Shown: positions 1 through 8,020, counted from the stretch's first letter. The stretch is DNA of 64,000 bases from DYJE01 sp041660385 (GCA_041660385.1 JBAZWJ010000010.1:1-64000); one strand, 5' to 3'. The notes: generated from the letters alone by a model not told the origin. Numbers and translations are program-made.

Positions 1-552
1 GATGACGGGGAAGCCATGTACGTTGTCCGGGAGGGGACGATCAAAATCGTTCTTTCATCCGAATCTGGAGAAGAGATCATTGTGGCCCTGCTCAAGCGTA
101 ACGATTTTTTCGGCGTTATGGCCATGCTGGATGGCGAACCGCGCTCAGCTGATGCCGTATCCATGGGGCAATCGGAAATCTTTGTTCTGGGCCGGAATGA
201 TTTTCTGTCCATTCTCCAGTCAGATATGAATTCTCTTAAAACCATACTTTGCGACCTGTCACGGATGATCAGAAAAACAGACGATCTTCTGGGGGATGTG
301 TGTTTTTTTAACGTTTCGGCACGTTTGTGCAAAAAGCTGCTGGAACTTGCAGAAACTACAGGCGTTTCAGAAGGGAAGCGTGTCGTTCTTGATATCGCCC
401 TGACTCAGAAAGAGCTGGGGGATATGGTGGGCGCAACCCGGGAAAGCGTGAACAAAGAACTACGGGTGCTTCGTGAACAGGGGCTGATCGACATGGAAGG
501 AAGCCGGATCAGAATTGTTGATGTGGACGGCCTCCGAGGCAGAGTTTATTAA
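1..552 (+). CDS. Crp/Fnr-family transcriptional regulator (5' end outside window)
   Basis: The reading frame is open from the first base, so the true start lies upstream and the N-terminal part of the cyclic-nucleotide-binding beta barrel is missing. What remains shows the barrel strands (YVVREGTIKI, then FFGVMAMLDGEPRSADA), the long dimerisation helix, and a C-terminal winged helix-turn-helix (LTQKELGDMVGATRESVNKELRVL split around the recognition helix TRESVNKELR). This is the Crp/Fnr layout, and the protein should be a DNA-binding dimer in the cytoplasm. In the phosphate-binding cassette the usual Gly-Glu pair is Gly-Val, although the following Pro-Arg-Ser-Ala is kept. Classical cAMP binding is therefore doubtful and another ligand is possible. 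No Fnr-type cysteine cluster is seen in the visible part. The gene converges with the small membrane protein gene at 577-705. The family call is secure; ligand and targets are unknown. Confidence 0.92.
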   Translation, partial: DDGEAMYVVREGTIKIVLSSESGEEIIVALLKRNDFFGVMAMLDGEPRSADAVSMGQSEIFVLGRNDFLSILQSDMNSLKTILCDLSRMIRKTDDLLGDVCFFNVSARLCKKLLELAETTGVSEGKRVVLDIALTQKELGDMVGATRESVNKELRVLREQGLIDMEGSRIRIVDVDGLRGRVY

Positions 553-576
553 ATGATAAACGGTCAATCTAACCGG

Positions 577-705
577 TTAAACTTCGATGTCTTCCAGATC
601 CGGCAGTTCGTTTTCTCTGGCCATTACTGTCAGTAAGGCCATCATGATGTAAAGAGCAACAGCTGAAAGGCCGCAGGCGAGAATCGTAATGAGTTTGATC
701 AACAT
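577..705 (-). CDS. 42-residue single-pass membrane protein of unknown function
   Basis: A short frame begins at the ATG whose complement is 703-705 and ends with TAA at 577-579. It is preceded by an excellent ribosome binding site (AAAGGAGGAACC, 3 bases from the ATG), which is the main reason for calling it. The product starts MLIKLITILACGLSAVALY and continues as one hydrophobic helix of about 25 residues, followed by an acidic tail ending ELPDLEDIEV. Its likely location is the inner membrane with a short charged tail. It lies tail to tail with the Crp/Fnr gene and upstream of tatA on the same strand, but 313 bases separate them, so no operon is implied. I do not recognise the family. It could be a small subunit or regulator of a transporter or respiratory complex, but nothing in the sequence decides this. 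Confidence 0.6.
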   Translation of the reverse strand: MLIKLITILACGLSAVALYIMMALLTVMARENELPDLEDIEV

Positions 706-1018
706 GGTTCCTCCTTTAAAGTGTTTGATATCGTTAAAGTCAGAACCACTTTAAATCCGGTCCATGAGGATTATATGTGGGCCAGGTCAGTTTTTGGTTA
801 TCATGATCGTTCAGCTATCTTATTCCAAGTTGCAATCGATATGATACTGAAGCTGGGGCTCCTGTAGCGGCGGGTTCCAAACCCGCCCGGTGATTGTGTC
901 ATGATGAATGCAAATTGGACTTTGGAAGAGGCTGGGCAGCCACCCTCCTTAACTTTGATGGCCTCAATTTCTTATCCAGACAGGTAGCTTGGCCCAGATC
1001 CGCATTCGTTGGGCATTT
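706..1018. other. non-coding stretch between the small membrane protein and tatA
   Basis: I see no convincing gene on either strand. It holds the palindrome at 869-887 and, next to tatA, a weak GCCCA...TGGGC inverted repeat followed by a T run (about 993-1021) that could be a poor plus-strand terminator. Confidence 0.5.
869..887. repeat. REP-like GC-rich palindrome
   Basis: A perfect 8-bp inverted repeat, GGCGGGTT / AACCCGCC, encloses a 3-base loop in otherwise moderate-GC intergenic DNA. The flanks (CTGTAGC before, CGGTG after) resemble the short dispersed palindromes often scattered between genes in proteobacterial genomes. Only one copy is in this window, so its repetitive nature is inferred. 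Confidence 0.45.
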
Positions 1019-1195
1019 TTATTTATCTTCTTCTTTATCCTCGATTTTTTCTTTTTCTGAGTCTTTCAGAGACGTTTTAAAGTTCTTGATTCCTTTTCCA
1101 ATGCCGGAGCCGATTTCCGGCAAACGACCGGCACCGAAGATGATAAGAACGATAACCAATATCAGAACAAGTTCCATGGGGCCTAAGCCGAACAT
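1019..1195 (-). CDS. tatA: Sec-independent translocase protein TatA/TatE
   Basis: This 58-codon gene begins at the ATG complementary to 1193-1195, behind the ribosome binding site GAGGAGGAAAAGT, and ends with TAA at 1019-1021. The product has the full TatA pattern. A short periplasmic N-terminus MFGLGPMEL leads into a transmembrane helix (LVLILVIVLIIFGAGRLPEIG) containing the conserved Phe-Gly hinge (FGAGRLPE). An amphipathic helix follows (IGKGIKNFKTSLKDSE), then a short charged tail. TatA oligomers form the size-variable passage for folded twin-arginine proteins in the inner membrane. Length matches the short TatA/E forms typical of delta-proteobacteria. No tatB or tatC is adjacent, so this is an orphan copy. 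The distinction between TatA and TatE cannot be made from sequence alone. Confidence 0.95.
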   Translation of the reverse strand: MFGLGPMELVLILVIVLIIFGAGRLPEIGSGIGKGIKNFKTSLKDSEKEKIEDKEEDK

Positions 1196-1635
1196 ACTTT
1201 TCCTCCTCGTCCATCGAGCGAAACGCCGATGTTTGATTCCAATGTCAAATCGCCAATGTTTGTCAGCGTAATCAGCCAGAACGCAGCTAATAGCACCGTC
1301 CGGTTGTGCACGACATGTTGCATGTCTATGTTATTATCCGTTGCTTAACGGACGCAAAACCATAGCACCGGGGCATTATGGTGTCAATCGGATGTTCGAT
1401 GCGTTGAGTTGGTATGATGACATGCTGGATTTGTGGCTCAGCCCATCTTTGATATCTATTGTATTCTGATGGATATAATCGTTGTTCATCGTTCCGCTTC
1501 TCTATATAATAAATCATGGCTGAGGAATCCTCGAAATGAAGCTATGTCAGGAATACTTTTGGATGTGATAAAAGAAACAAGCCGGGCGAGCTGTCTTTTT
1601 TTGTTTTAGACATCATTCTGGCAGAGGGAGATGGT
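1196..1635. other. non-coding stretch between tatA and the solute-binding protein
   Basis: About 440 bases separate two divergent genes. Short frames exist on both strands but none has a ribosome binding site or recognisable protein. It must hold the promoters of tatA (minus) and of the solute-binding protein (plus), but I could not identify a clear -35/-10 pair. A GGGCGAGCTGTCTTTTTTT stretch near 1580-1600 is T-rich but has no solid stem. Confidence 0.4.
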
Positions 1636-2376
1636 ATGAAGATCACTGTTGCCGCAGTTATGGTTTTAATATCATGGAATTCCGCAGTTTTTTGCCAGGA
1701 GGAGTGCCGTGAGATATCCCTTCATTACCACGAACGGGCTCCCTATTCATACGCGACTCTAAATGGAGTGTCAGGGCTGACGGCGACTCCTGCTGAAAAC
1801 GCTTTTAGAAAGGCGGGAATTCAGTTCAAATGGGTATTGTCCCCGGCGAAACGGCAGTTCGTGGCCATTGAAAATAATACGGAATGTGATTGTGCCATTG
1901 GATGGTTTAAAAATGCTGAACGAGAAAAAATCGTATTCTATACCGAACCCATTTATCAGGACAAAGCCATAATAGCTATCGCCAGGGCGGCTAATGACCT
2001 CGTAAAGAGCAACAGGACTGTAGAGTCAGTTCTTTCAAATCCAAAACTGATACTTGGCACCAAGATCGGGTATTCTTATGGTCTATTTCTTGATTCGAAA
2101 ATAGCTCAGATTAAGCCGGTTATCGACACGACAACCGGCGAAAATATCGTTATTCTTAAAAAAATCTATGGCAAACGGAATGATTATTTTTTTATTGCAC
2201 AAGAAGAAGCCGACAGTCTTATTAAAACATCGGGACTTCCGAAAAGTTCATTTAAATATGTCACGTTTTCCAATATGCCGGAAGGAGAAAAACGTTTCAT
2301 CATATGCAGCAAAAAAGTGGGGTCAGCTATCATTGAAAAAATAAACATGGCGATCCTCGAACAGAATAAAAAATAA
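1636..2376 (+). CDS. periplasmic solute-binding protein (SBP_bac_3-like)
   Basis: A 246-residue protein starts at an ATG with AGAGGGAG upstream. It begins with a secretion signal: a Lys at position 2, a hydrophobic stretch VAAVMVLISW, and a probable cleavage site near residue 20 (VFC-QEE). The Cys context (Ala-Val-Phe-Cys) is not a good lipobox, so a free periplasmic form is favoured. The mature part reads as a type-3 solute-binding fold: first-lobe strand and loop YHERAPYSY..., LTATPAENAFRKAG, then CDCAIGWFKNAEREK, FYTEPIYQDKAIIA and a hinge near residue 130. Such proteins bind amino acids or other small polar solutes, but many stand-alone copies act as sensors. No ABC permease or ATPase is next to it, so its ligand and partner are unknown. 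It converges with the last lasso-operon gene 101 bases away. Confidence 0.85.
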   Translation: MKITVAAVMVLISWNSAVFCQEECREISLHYHERAPYSYATLNGVSGLTATPAENAFRKAGIQFKWVLSPAKRQFVAIENNTECDCAIGWFKNAEREKIVFYTEPIYQDKAIIAIARAANDLVKSNRTVESVLSNPKLILGTKIGYSYGLFLDSKIAQIKPVIDTTTGENIVILKKIYGKRNDYFFIAQEEADSLIKTSGLPKSSFKYVTFSNMPEGEKRFIICSKKVGSAIIEKINMAILEQNKK

Positions 2377-2477
2377 CCATACGGCTTTAACAGTGGCCGT
2401 GGCCATCGGCACACGAATAGTCACTTTCTCGGTAACGACTTCAAGTAATTGATGGGTGGTAACAGTAATCCATTGTG

Positions 2478-2969
2478 TCAGTGTTTATCTGTGGAAAAGG
2501 TCGAGACAACGGTGAACTGGCGGTGGCCGTCTGCACCGGTGAGGATAGAACTGCCGTAGCGCAGCCAGGCATGGGCGGAGAGTTTATCCGGAATTGTTTT
2601 ATTTATAGCTACGCCAAGATACACTGTGCCGGGGATGTTCCGGCGCTTCAGCATCCATTGACCAACAACAGCCTGGGGCAGACAGACGCTTTGCCAAGGG
2701 GTGTTGTTTGCAGCTGATCGGACGGCCTGGCCGATCAGCCGTGCAAGACGAAAATCGCTGCCGCTGATGTCTGGACCGGATTCGCTCATGTGGGTGCCTA
2801 TGGTTCTGGCCAGCCATTTGAAGGGAAGGGTGAGAACCAGGAAACGTGCAAGGCCGAGAAGTAAAAATGCCTCAATGAGAAGGAGTCTCTCAATTCGAGT
2901 CCTTCGACGCCACTTGGAAGGGGCGCTGAAAATATAGTTAAACCATGTGGTGATCATTCCAATTTTCAT
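2478..2969 (-). CDS. lasso peptide leader peptidase B2 (McjB C-terminal domain)
   Basis: This 163-residue protein is the last gene of the lasso operon and starts 6 bases after the sulfotransferase stop. Its C-terminal half is the transglutaminase-like cysteine protease of the McjB/B2 family. Cys96 sits in SVCLPQAVVGQWMLKRR, His133 in SAHAWLRYG and Asp147 in TGADGH, in the order and approximate spacing of the Cys-His-Asp triad. The N-terminal part carries a basic segment and a hydrophobic helix (ERLLLIEAFLLLGLARFLV, residues 27-45), as is common in B2 proteins. The enzyme removes the leader from the precursor bound by the separately encoded B1, exposing the Gly1 amine for ring closure by the synthetase. 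Split B1 and B2 genes are the usual arrangement outside the microcin J25 type. The family call is confident; the triad Asp is assigned by spacing. Confidence 0.93.
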   Translation of the reverse strand: MKIGMITTWFNYIFSAPSKWRRRTRIERLLLIEAFLLLGLARFLVLTLPFKWLARTIGTHMSESGPDISGSDFRLARLIGQAVRSAANNTPWQSVCLPQAVVGQWMLKRRNIPGTVYLGVAINKTIPDKLSAHAWLRYGSSILTGADGHRQFTVVSTFSTDKH

Positions 2970-2975
2970 AGCAGA

Positions 2976-3836
2976 TTAGTATACAATCTCCCCATTTTTA
3001 TCCACATACCCGAACCGGCGCATGATTTCCTGATGGTCTGCCACAATCTGAAGGGCCTGTTTTTCGTTGAGCTCTTCACGCCAAGAGCCTGTTTCTCCTT
3101 TACGGAAGAAACTGCTGGATGACGCGCTTTTTTCCTTGAATCCTTCCGACTCTTCCTGCTGTTGCACAATATCGAATGAACTGAACGCCAGGGCCTTTCT
3201 GATCTGATCTTCGGTGTGGGGAAGCTCTGCGAATCGTACGGCTCGTTCAAATGATTCAAAGGTGTTAAGCTTCATGTCTTCATAGCGGAGCACGCACACC
3301 GGGAACGGTGCATCGTCGATCCAGCTCGTTACATGACGGCTCCATGAGAGCAGTTTCTGCCGTAACTGGTTGTACAGCCGGTCTGGTTTTCCACAGAAGG
3401 TAAGAGACTCTTTTGCCATTGTTGATATGGAGGTATCATAATCCCAGCCGCTGTGATGGGCAAAGGAAACCGCCACATCCAGTGGATTTCTAATAAAATA
3501 AAGTGCGCCGGTTGTTGCTTCCGAAGGGATAAGGGGTGTGTTATCGACTGTGAGTGTATAGGCGTCGTGGATTTTCATGTAGTGCTGTTCTTCGGCGTTC
3601 GCGGCAAGATGGATGTATATTTCCGGTCGAAGGCGGTCGATTTCATCAGCCGTCAGGTCCGATGCTTCGAAACCCAGGAGATTGTCAGCGATACCCCTGG
3701 CACTGGCAATGGGCGTTTGCTCCAGTTCGTTGATGTTTGCGGGAGAATCTCCATCACGAAGAAGGTTGGTCAGAAAAACACGGAACCAGGTATTCCCTGA
3801 TTTAGGATAGGAGGCAAGCCAGATGATGCCGCTCAT
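2976..3836 (-). CDS. PAPS-dependent sulfotransferase in lasso operon
   Basis: This 286-residue cytosolic-type sulfotransferase is complete. The 5'-phosphosulfate loop is YPKSGNTW (residues 10-17). A candidate catalytic base is His90 in MKIHDAY. The 3'-phosphate motif is FIRNPLDVAVSFA (Arg116, Ser124), and the C-terminal PAPS-binding loop is FFRKGETGSW (243-252). It should transfer sulfate from PAPS to a hydroxyl or amine. Its ATG overlaps the stop of the kinase gene (ATGA), so the two are translationally coupled, and the peptidase gene follows 6 bases later. The natural substrate is therefore most simply the lasso peptide, whose core has Thr, Ser and Lys side chains but no Tyr. Sulfation of this peptide is an inference from context. 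The enzyme could instead act on a sugar or lipid attached by a partner enzyme. Confidence 0.93.
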   Translation of the reverse strand: MSGIIWLASYPKSGNTWFRVFLTNLLRDGDSPANINELEQTPIASARGIADNLLGFEASDLTADEIDRLRPEIYIHLAANAEEQHYMKIHDAYTLTVDNTPLIPSEATTGALYFIRNPLDVAVSFAHHSGWDYDTSISTMAKESLTFCGKPDRLYNQLRQKLLSWSRHVTSWIDDAPFPVCVLRYEDMKLNTFESFERAVRFAELPHTEDQIRKALAFSSFDIVQQQEESEGFKEKSASSSSFFRKGETGSWREELNEKQALQIVADHQEIMRRFGYVDKNGEIVY

Positions 3837-4744
3837 GACAGAACCCTCGCTTCCACGGCGTCCATCAGCTCATTGAGCAGAAAACCCTTGTTTGGCCTGA
3901 CAGCCCGAAAGACGTTGACTTTGGCCGCAATAGCGGCGCATTGCTGAAAATGGTCTATTTTTAGCCCAAGACCTTTAAGAAAATTCAGTCGGTACGTGTT
4001 GTCAATAAAGAGATCCACTTTTTGAGCCCCCTTCAAAACGGTGATTTCCAGCCGATTCGTGTTGGTTGTTTCAAGGGCGAAGAAAGCCTTTATGGGGATG
4101 GGGTCGGTCTGAACAGCGTCAACAACAGGCATAAAATATTTTTCCAACCCATGACGCCAGCGAACACTTTGAAGCCCGTTTCTGTCCGTGTCCAGTTTTT
4201 TAAGCACATCAGCCCACAGCTTGAGGCGGGGAAATCCCGGAATCACCGAAGGCCGTCCATGGGTTGTTGTCACGGCGCATACGTCATCGGCCAGAAAAGG
4301 GTAGCCGCGAAGGTGGAAACCGGCTGTCAGGGTTGATTTTCCGATGCCGGATGGTCCTGAAATAATAACGCTCTCTCCGTTTACAACAAGAGCTCCCGCA
4401 TGGAGCACCAGAATGCGGCGTTGATGAAGAAGGGCTCCCATGGCTGATCCCATTAAAAAAACCAGGATATCGTCCTCATGGGCGCTGTTCTCGGGCATGA
4501 TGGTGATACGGTTGCCACTCTGAACATAATAGGTGGCCACACCATCAACACGAAGAAGAACCTCTCCCGTTCCAGCCTGGAAACGGACTCCCTTGAACTT
4601 TGGATTTTCAAGTCCATCGGGCGTTTTGCCATAAGTTATGGCCACGTCATGAATGACGTCCAACTGGGATTGGGGCGCCGGAAGAGATGGCAAAGGAACT
4701 TCCGAGCGAATAGTGAGTCCGAAGGTATGATATGTATCCGTCAT
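3833..4744 (-). CDS. HPr kinase-like lasso peptide kinase
   Basis: This 303-residue protein has the HPr-kinase/phosphorylase fold. A variable N-terminal domain is followed by a P-loop ISGPSGIGKSTLT (Walker A at residues 130-138), His115 in VLHAGALVV and the acidic pair LADDV (Asp153-Asp154) expected at the metal and phosphoryl-transfer site. Homologues in lasso operons of Paenibacillus and Thermobacillus (the paeninodin PadeK and ThcoK type) phosphorylate the C-terminal serine of the precursor. The precursor in this window does end in Ser, which fits. Both ends are tightly coupled: its start overlaps the synthetase stop (ATGA), and its stop overlaps the sulfotransferase start. The protein is unlikely to act on HPr, as no phosphotransferase genes are near and the operon context is clear. 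Confidence 0.88.
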   Translation of the reverse strand: MTDTYHTFGLTIRSEVPLPSLPAPQSQLDVIHDVAITYGKTPDGLENPKFKGVRFQAGTGEVLLRVDGVATYYVQSGNRITIMPENSAHEDDILVFLMGSAMGALLHQRRILVLHAGALVVNGESVIISGPSGIGKSTLTAGFHLRGYPFLADDVCAVTTTHGRPSVIPGFPRLKLWADVLKKLDTDRNGLQSVRWRHGLEKYFMPVVDAVQTDPIPIKAFFALETTNTNRLEITVLKGAQKVDLFIDNTYRLNFLKGLGLKIDHFQQCAAIAAKVNVFRAVRPNKGFLLNELMDAVEARVLS

Positions 4745-6696
4745 AAAAGATTCGATGAATCCTCCTGGATGTTCGTGTGATTTGAGTTATGGGTTTCGAT
4801 GTATTTCAGCCAGCCATCCACAGAGGCCACTGAACGGATATTCCTGTTGAACTGAAATCCTCTATCATCAGGCTTGTCTCCGACACGAAAGCCGGGCATC
4901 TCCTTGATCTGTCGCGACAGTTTCTCAGTATCAACGATTTCACGGAGCAAAGGATGAAGCTCTGGCACGGAGAGTTGGGCCGGCATTGAGATATCCCCTG
5001 TGTCAAGCGCCATTGAGGGCCCCATGTATTTTCCCTTTTTCCATGTGATCATGTCCGGTACCATTTTGTCAATGGCCCGGCGGTGAAGATAGCGCCCCAT
5101 GCCACGGAAAAAATTTTCTTCTGATGGTACAGACAAGAAAAACCGGACAAGACGGATATCCAGAAGGGGCCAGCGGTATTCAATTTTCCGGCCTGCCGCC
5201 ATCAGGGTGCAGTTTTCCATCCGTGTTGGAACAAAGGGGAGCCAACGTTTTTCCAGAGTGAACCGCTTGAGATCAGTATACCCTGCATCAAAGCGTGCGC
5301 TTTCGAAATAGCGCTGTTCAAGTCCCTCTTGTCTGGCAAGATCTTCCCGGACGATCTGATGGGGCCAGCGTTGCTTGAACGCTTCATAAAAGCGGGGATT
5401 GAAAGAAGGCGACTTGAAATTATGTGATTTCATCCGCCTCAATTCAAGTCTGATCATCCGCAGAAAACGGATCGGAGCGTAGCCCGGCAGAATATTGAAA
5501 AGTTCCCTGAATCGTCGCTGGACGATCATTTCAAGAGGGACCAAATAGCCGTGAATCGTCGTGCTGAACTCATCACCACCAAAACCGGAGAGCAATGTGC
5601 GTATTTCCAGTTTTTCAGCAAGTCTGTAAAACGGCTCATGGCTGGTGGCGTTTCCATGTTCCACAGGGTAGCCCAGAAGATTCAGGGCTCGGCTGGAAAT
5701 CTCATCCTGGTCTTTGTTTCTGCCAGTGAAAATATGGTTGTTGGGGAGATGAAATTTTCGGCTCACCGCAAGGATATGCCGGGGTTCCAGTTCGGAAAAG
5801 GCAAAGCCGAAGGTGTGGAGGCGGGACAGATCAGGGTCGAGCAACCGGGCAACACAGGCGGTGATGGTGGACGAATCAATACCTCCGCTTGATTCGGAGC
5901 CGATGGCGTAATCGGAATCCATGCGACATTTGACGGCAGTTTCAAGCAGCTCTTTATAAGCGTCCACATATTCCCTTGAATCGTTCAGTTTAAGGGCAGG
6001 GGTGTCAGACAGTTGATCATAGGGCCTCAGTTGAATACTCTGTGTTGTGACGGTAAGGATATGGGCGGGCGGGAGTTTTTTAATGCCCGAAAACGCCGTT
6101 CGATCAAAACTCATGGACAGGCCCATCAGATATTCCGGAATCCATTTCCTATCAACGCACAAGGGCACCGACTCAAGACCCTGAAAAGCGGCAAGGCTCG
6201 TTGCGCAGACAAAAACATCGTCGGATAAGAAATAGTAGAGGGGGCGAACCCCCATGTGATCTCTGCCGCAGATAATCGTCCGTCGTTTTCTGTCGTGAAT
6301 CACAAAGACAAAATCGCCGATCAGATGGTCAACGCAGGCGTCACCCCATTTCAAATAACTGTTCACGATCAAAGCCGTATCACTTATACCCGGCAATTCT
6401 GACGGGTCAATCTCAAGTTTGCCGCCCAGATCCTCGCGGTTGTCAAGTCTTGCCCAGGATGCCGCCGAGATTTGACCTTGGACGTGATCAAGAGGAACCG
6501 GTTCCATCTGTGACCGGGATGTATTCCAATGAATGCACTGAACCAGCAGACTGTTACCCTTGTTTTCCAGAAAACCGCTTTTGTCAGGCGGAGCACAGGG
6601 CATCAGGCGGCGTATGATCGCTTGGGGATCTAAGGAATGTGTGTTTAACGATTCGCTACGTTTAAAATAAAAGAAAAACAAGAATTCATTCTCCAA
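4741..6696 (-). CDS. lasso peptide macrolactam synthetase C (asparagine synthase-like)
   Basis: This 651-residue protein resembles AsnB. An N-terminal Ntn-hydrolase-like domain (about residues 1-180, with SWARLDNREDL, GDFVFVIHD and RDHMGVRPLYY) is followed by an ATP-pyrophosphatase domain with the PPi loop SGGIDSS at 270-276. The catalytic Cys2 of glutamine amidotransferases is absent, as in all lasso cyclases. The enzyme activates the Glu9 side chain of the core by adenylation and joins it to the Gly1 amine. The start used is TTG at 6696, which overlaps the end of the ATP-grasp gene by 11 bases. It is supported by alignment of FLFFFYFKRSESLNTHSLD with the usual N-terminal strand and helix of the family; the next Met would truncate that strand. 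The stop overlaps the kinase ATG. The family call is secure; the start is less so. Confidence 0.93.
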   Translation of the reverse strand: MENEFLFFFYFKRSESLNTHSLDPQAIIRRLMPCAPPDKSGFLENKGNSLLVQCIHWNTSRSQMEPVPLDHVQGQISAASWARLDNREDLGGKLEIDPSELPGISDTALIVNSYLKWGDACVDHLIGDFVFVIHDRKRRTIICGRDHMGVRPLYYFLSDDVFVCATSLAAFQGLESVPLCVDRKWIPEYLMGLSMSFDRTAFSGIKKLPPAHILTVTTQSIQLRPYDQLSDTPALKLNDSREYVDAYKELLETAVKCRMDSDYAIGSESSGGIDSSTITACVARLLDPDLSRLHTFGFAFSELEPRHILAVSRKFHLPNNHIFTGRNKDQDEISSRALNLLGYPVEHGNATSHEPFYRLAEKLEIRTLLSGFGGDEFSTTIHGYLVPLEMIVQRRFRELFNILPGYAPIRFLRMIRLELRRMKSHNFKSPSFNPRFYEAFKQRWPHQIVREDLARQEGLEQRYFESARFDAGYTDLKRFTLEKRWLPFVPTRMENCTLMAAGRKIEYRWPLLDIRLVRFFLSVPSEENFFRGMGRYLHRRAIDKMVPDMITWKKGKYMGPSMALDTGDISMPAQLSVPELHPLLREIVDTEKLSRQIKEMPGFRVGDKPDDRGFQFNRNIRSVASVDGWLKYIETHNSNHTNIQEDSSNLL

Positions 6697-7912
6697 TCAG
6701 TCCGCCGAGGATGATCTGCGGTGTTTTTGTCCCCCATCCGGTGTTGCCCTCAAGAAGATAAGGGCCGCTGGGTGTTATAACATAATCCCAGGCAATGGCG
6801 TACACATCAGGAAAAATAATATGGGATTTCAAAGCGCTGTCTGCGAGGCTTGCCCAATATGGAACGATAAAATCTCCCATACGGGCTACCAGAGTATCAT
6901 ACCGGGTCTGTGCGGTGTTCGGCAGATGCCCATGGGGAAAAGGCATTACGTGCCCTGAATTCGGATTGATGGGCAACATGATGTGAAAAAAAACAGCTTT
7001 GTCTTCATTGATGGGAATTTCAAGGGTTGCACAGTAACACCGTATGCCGTAACGGGGATGCTTTTCAGTGATCACCCGAACGGTGACCGCTTCGGTTGCC
7101 CCGCACAGTTCAGCCAGGGCGTGGTGATTGACCATAAAAGGCTGAACCAGAAAATCGTCACGTGACAGGGCATCCTGAATAATTTCAAGAGAGGAAATCT
7201 GCTCTTTTACGCCGTTTCTGGTTGAAAAAATGGTGTATTGCCCGCCCTGGTCATGGGCTGATATCACAAAGGCGTCTCGGCCGCCCGAGCCATGGCGGGG
7301 TTTGCAGAAGAGGTGGGGGTGCTTTTGAAGAAAACACCCCGGATCAAATAAGGACCCGCGAGGAAGAACAGCCAGAACCGGCACCGTGGGCACCCTGGTT
7401 TCGCCCAGTTTTCTATTCGACAAGTACTTGTCCTGCAACAGCGATGACAATGTGGTATTTCCACCCAGATGACGGTTTCGCCAGATATGATATGCAGGAA
7501 GTTCATGAGTGAAGACGTAATCCCAGATGCTTCGATCAGGTGGGTTGCCGTACAGTTTGAACGCCACTATCTCTAAAGGAGGGACGCAATGGCAAAGGCT
7601 CTGGATTATCAATCGTCGCAGGAGTTCGGTGATGGTAATGCCTTCTTTTTTAGCGATTTCATGGCCTCGAAACTTCACCACGATAAAACAGCGACGCCAG
7701 CCAGAAAACAGAACCCACCGAAGCCAGAGAACCCCTTCAATGAAAAAAAACAAGACCAGTGGCACGAACATAGGTTTTGCTGTAAGCCAAATGTTTCGGT
7801 GAATCCTAATGTTTTCGGGTGGGCGGGGGAGAAGGTATCGCCAATTGATCATTCCATGGGGCAGGTCTCGATGGAAAAAGAACCGATCAGCAAAAGCAAA
7901 AACATGTTTCAT
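6686..7912 (-). CDS. ATP-grasp enzyme (sugar-transfer-associated type) in lasso operon
   Basis: This 408-residue protein has ATP-grasp hallmarks. The nucleotide-binding strand and glycine loop are FCKPRHGSGGRDAFV (Lys204), followed by FLVQPFMVNH (residues 254-263) and EAVTVRVITEK (274-284). The terminal metal-binding motif is YLLEGN (Glu388, Asn390) after YAIAWDYVI. The pattern best fits the sugar-transfer-associated ATP-grasp family, whose reactions are mostly unknown. Residues 48-71 (FVPLVLFFFIEGVLWLRWVLF) are hydrophobic and suggest membrane attachment. ATP-grasp enzymes form amide, ester or similar bonds through acyl-phosphates. Placed between B1 and the cyclase and overlapping the cyclase by 11 bases, it is very likely part of peptide maturation. 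An example is ligation of an amine or sugar to a carboxylate or to a modified hydroxyl, but this is inference. It is not a usual lasso gene. Confidence 0.78.
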   Translation of the reverse strand: MKHVFAFADRFFFHRDLPHGMINWRYLLPRPPENIRIHRNIWLTAKPMFVPLVLFFFIEGVLWLRWVLFSGWRRCFIVVKFRGHEIAKKEGITITELLRRLIIQSLCHCVPPLEIVAFKLYGNPPDRSIWDYVFTHELPAYHIWRNRHLGGNTTLSSLLQDKYLSNRKLGETRVPTVPVLAVLPRGSLFDPGCFLQKHPHLFCKPRHGSGGRDAFVISAHDQGGQYTIFSTRNGVKEQISSLEIIQDALSRDDFLVQPFMVNHHALAELCGATEAVTVRVITEKHPRYGIRCYCATLEIPINEDKAVFFHIMLPINPNSGHVMPFPHGHLPNTAQTRYDTLVARMGDFIVPYWASLADSALKSHIIFPDVYAIAWDYVITPSGPYLLEGNTGWGTKTPQIILGGLIGE

Positions 7913-8020
7913 GTTATATCCCGCTGACTACTTTTATTCTCATTCGATTTCAAGAAGATCCCGTTTTAGATTCTGATGGGTTCCGTTCCACAACTTGGAA
8001 TTAGCCTTTTGCTCTAATGG

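Noticed and set aside
993..1021. Rho-independent terminator
   Set aside because: The stem is only 5 bp with a 12-base loop; the T run overlaps the tatA stop codon complement. Too weak to annotate.
894..1271. 125-codon plus-strand frame
   Set aside because: It covers the tatA gene on the opposite strand; the tatA product is unmistakable and this translation is not protein-like.
1326..1517. 63-codon minus-strand frame in the tatA-SBP gap
   Set aside because: No ribosome binding site, no hydrophobic or domain pattern, composition like non-coding DNA.
1636..1700. lipobox in the solute-binding protein (AVFC)
   Set aside because: Phe at -1 does not fit the Gly/Ala/Ser requirement, so a lipoprotein call is not supported.
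7527..7927. plus-strand frames opposite the start of the ATP-grasp gene
   Set aside because: The minus-strand protein has recognised motifs throughout; the opposite frames lack starts with ribosome binding sites and any family pattern.
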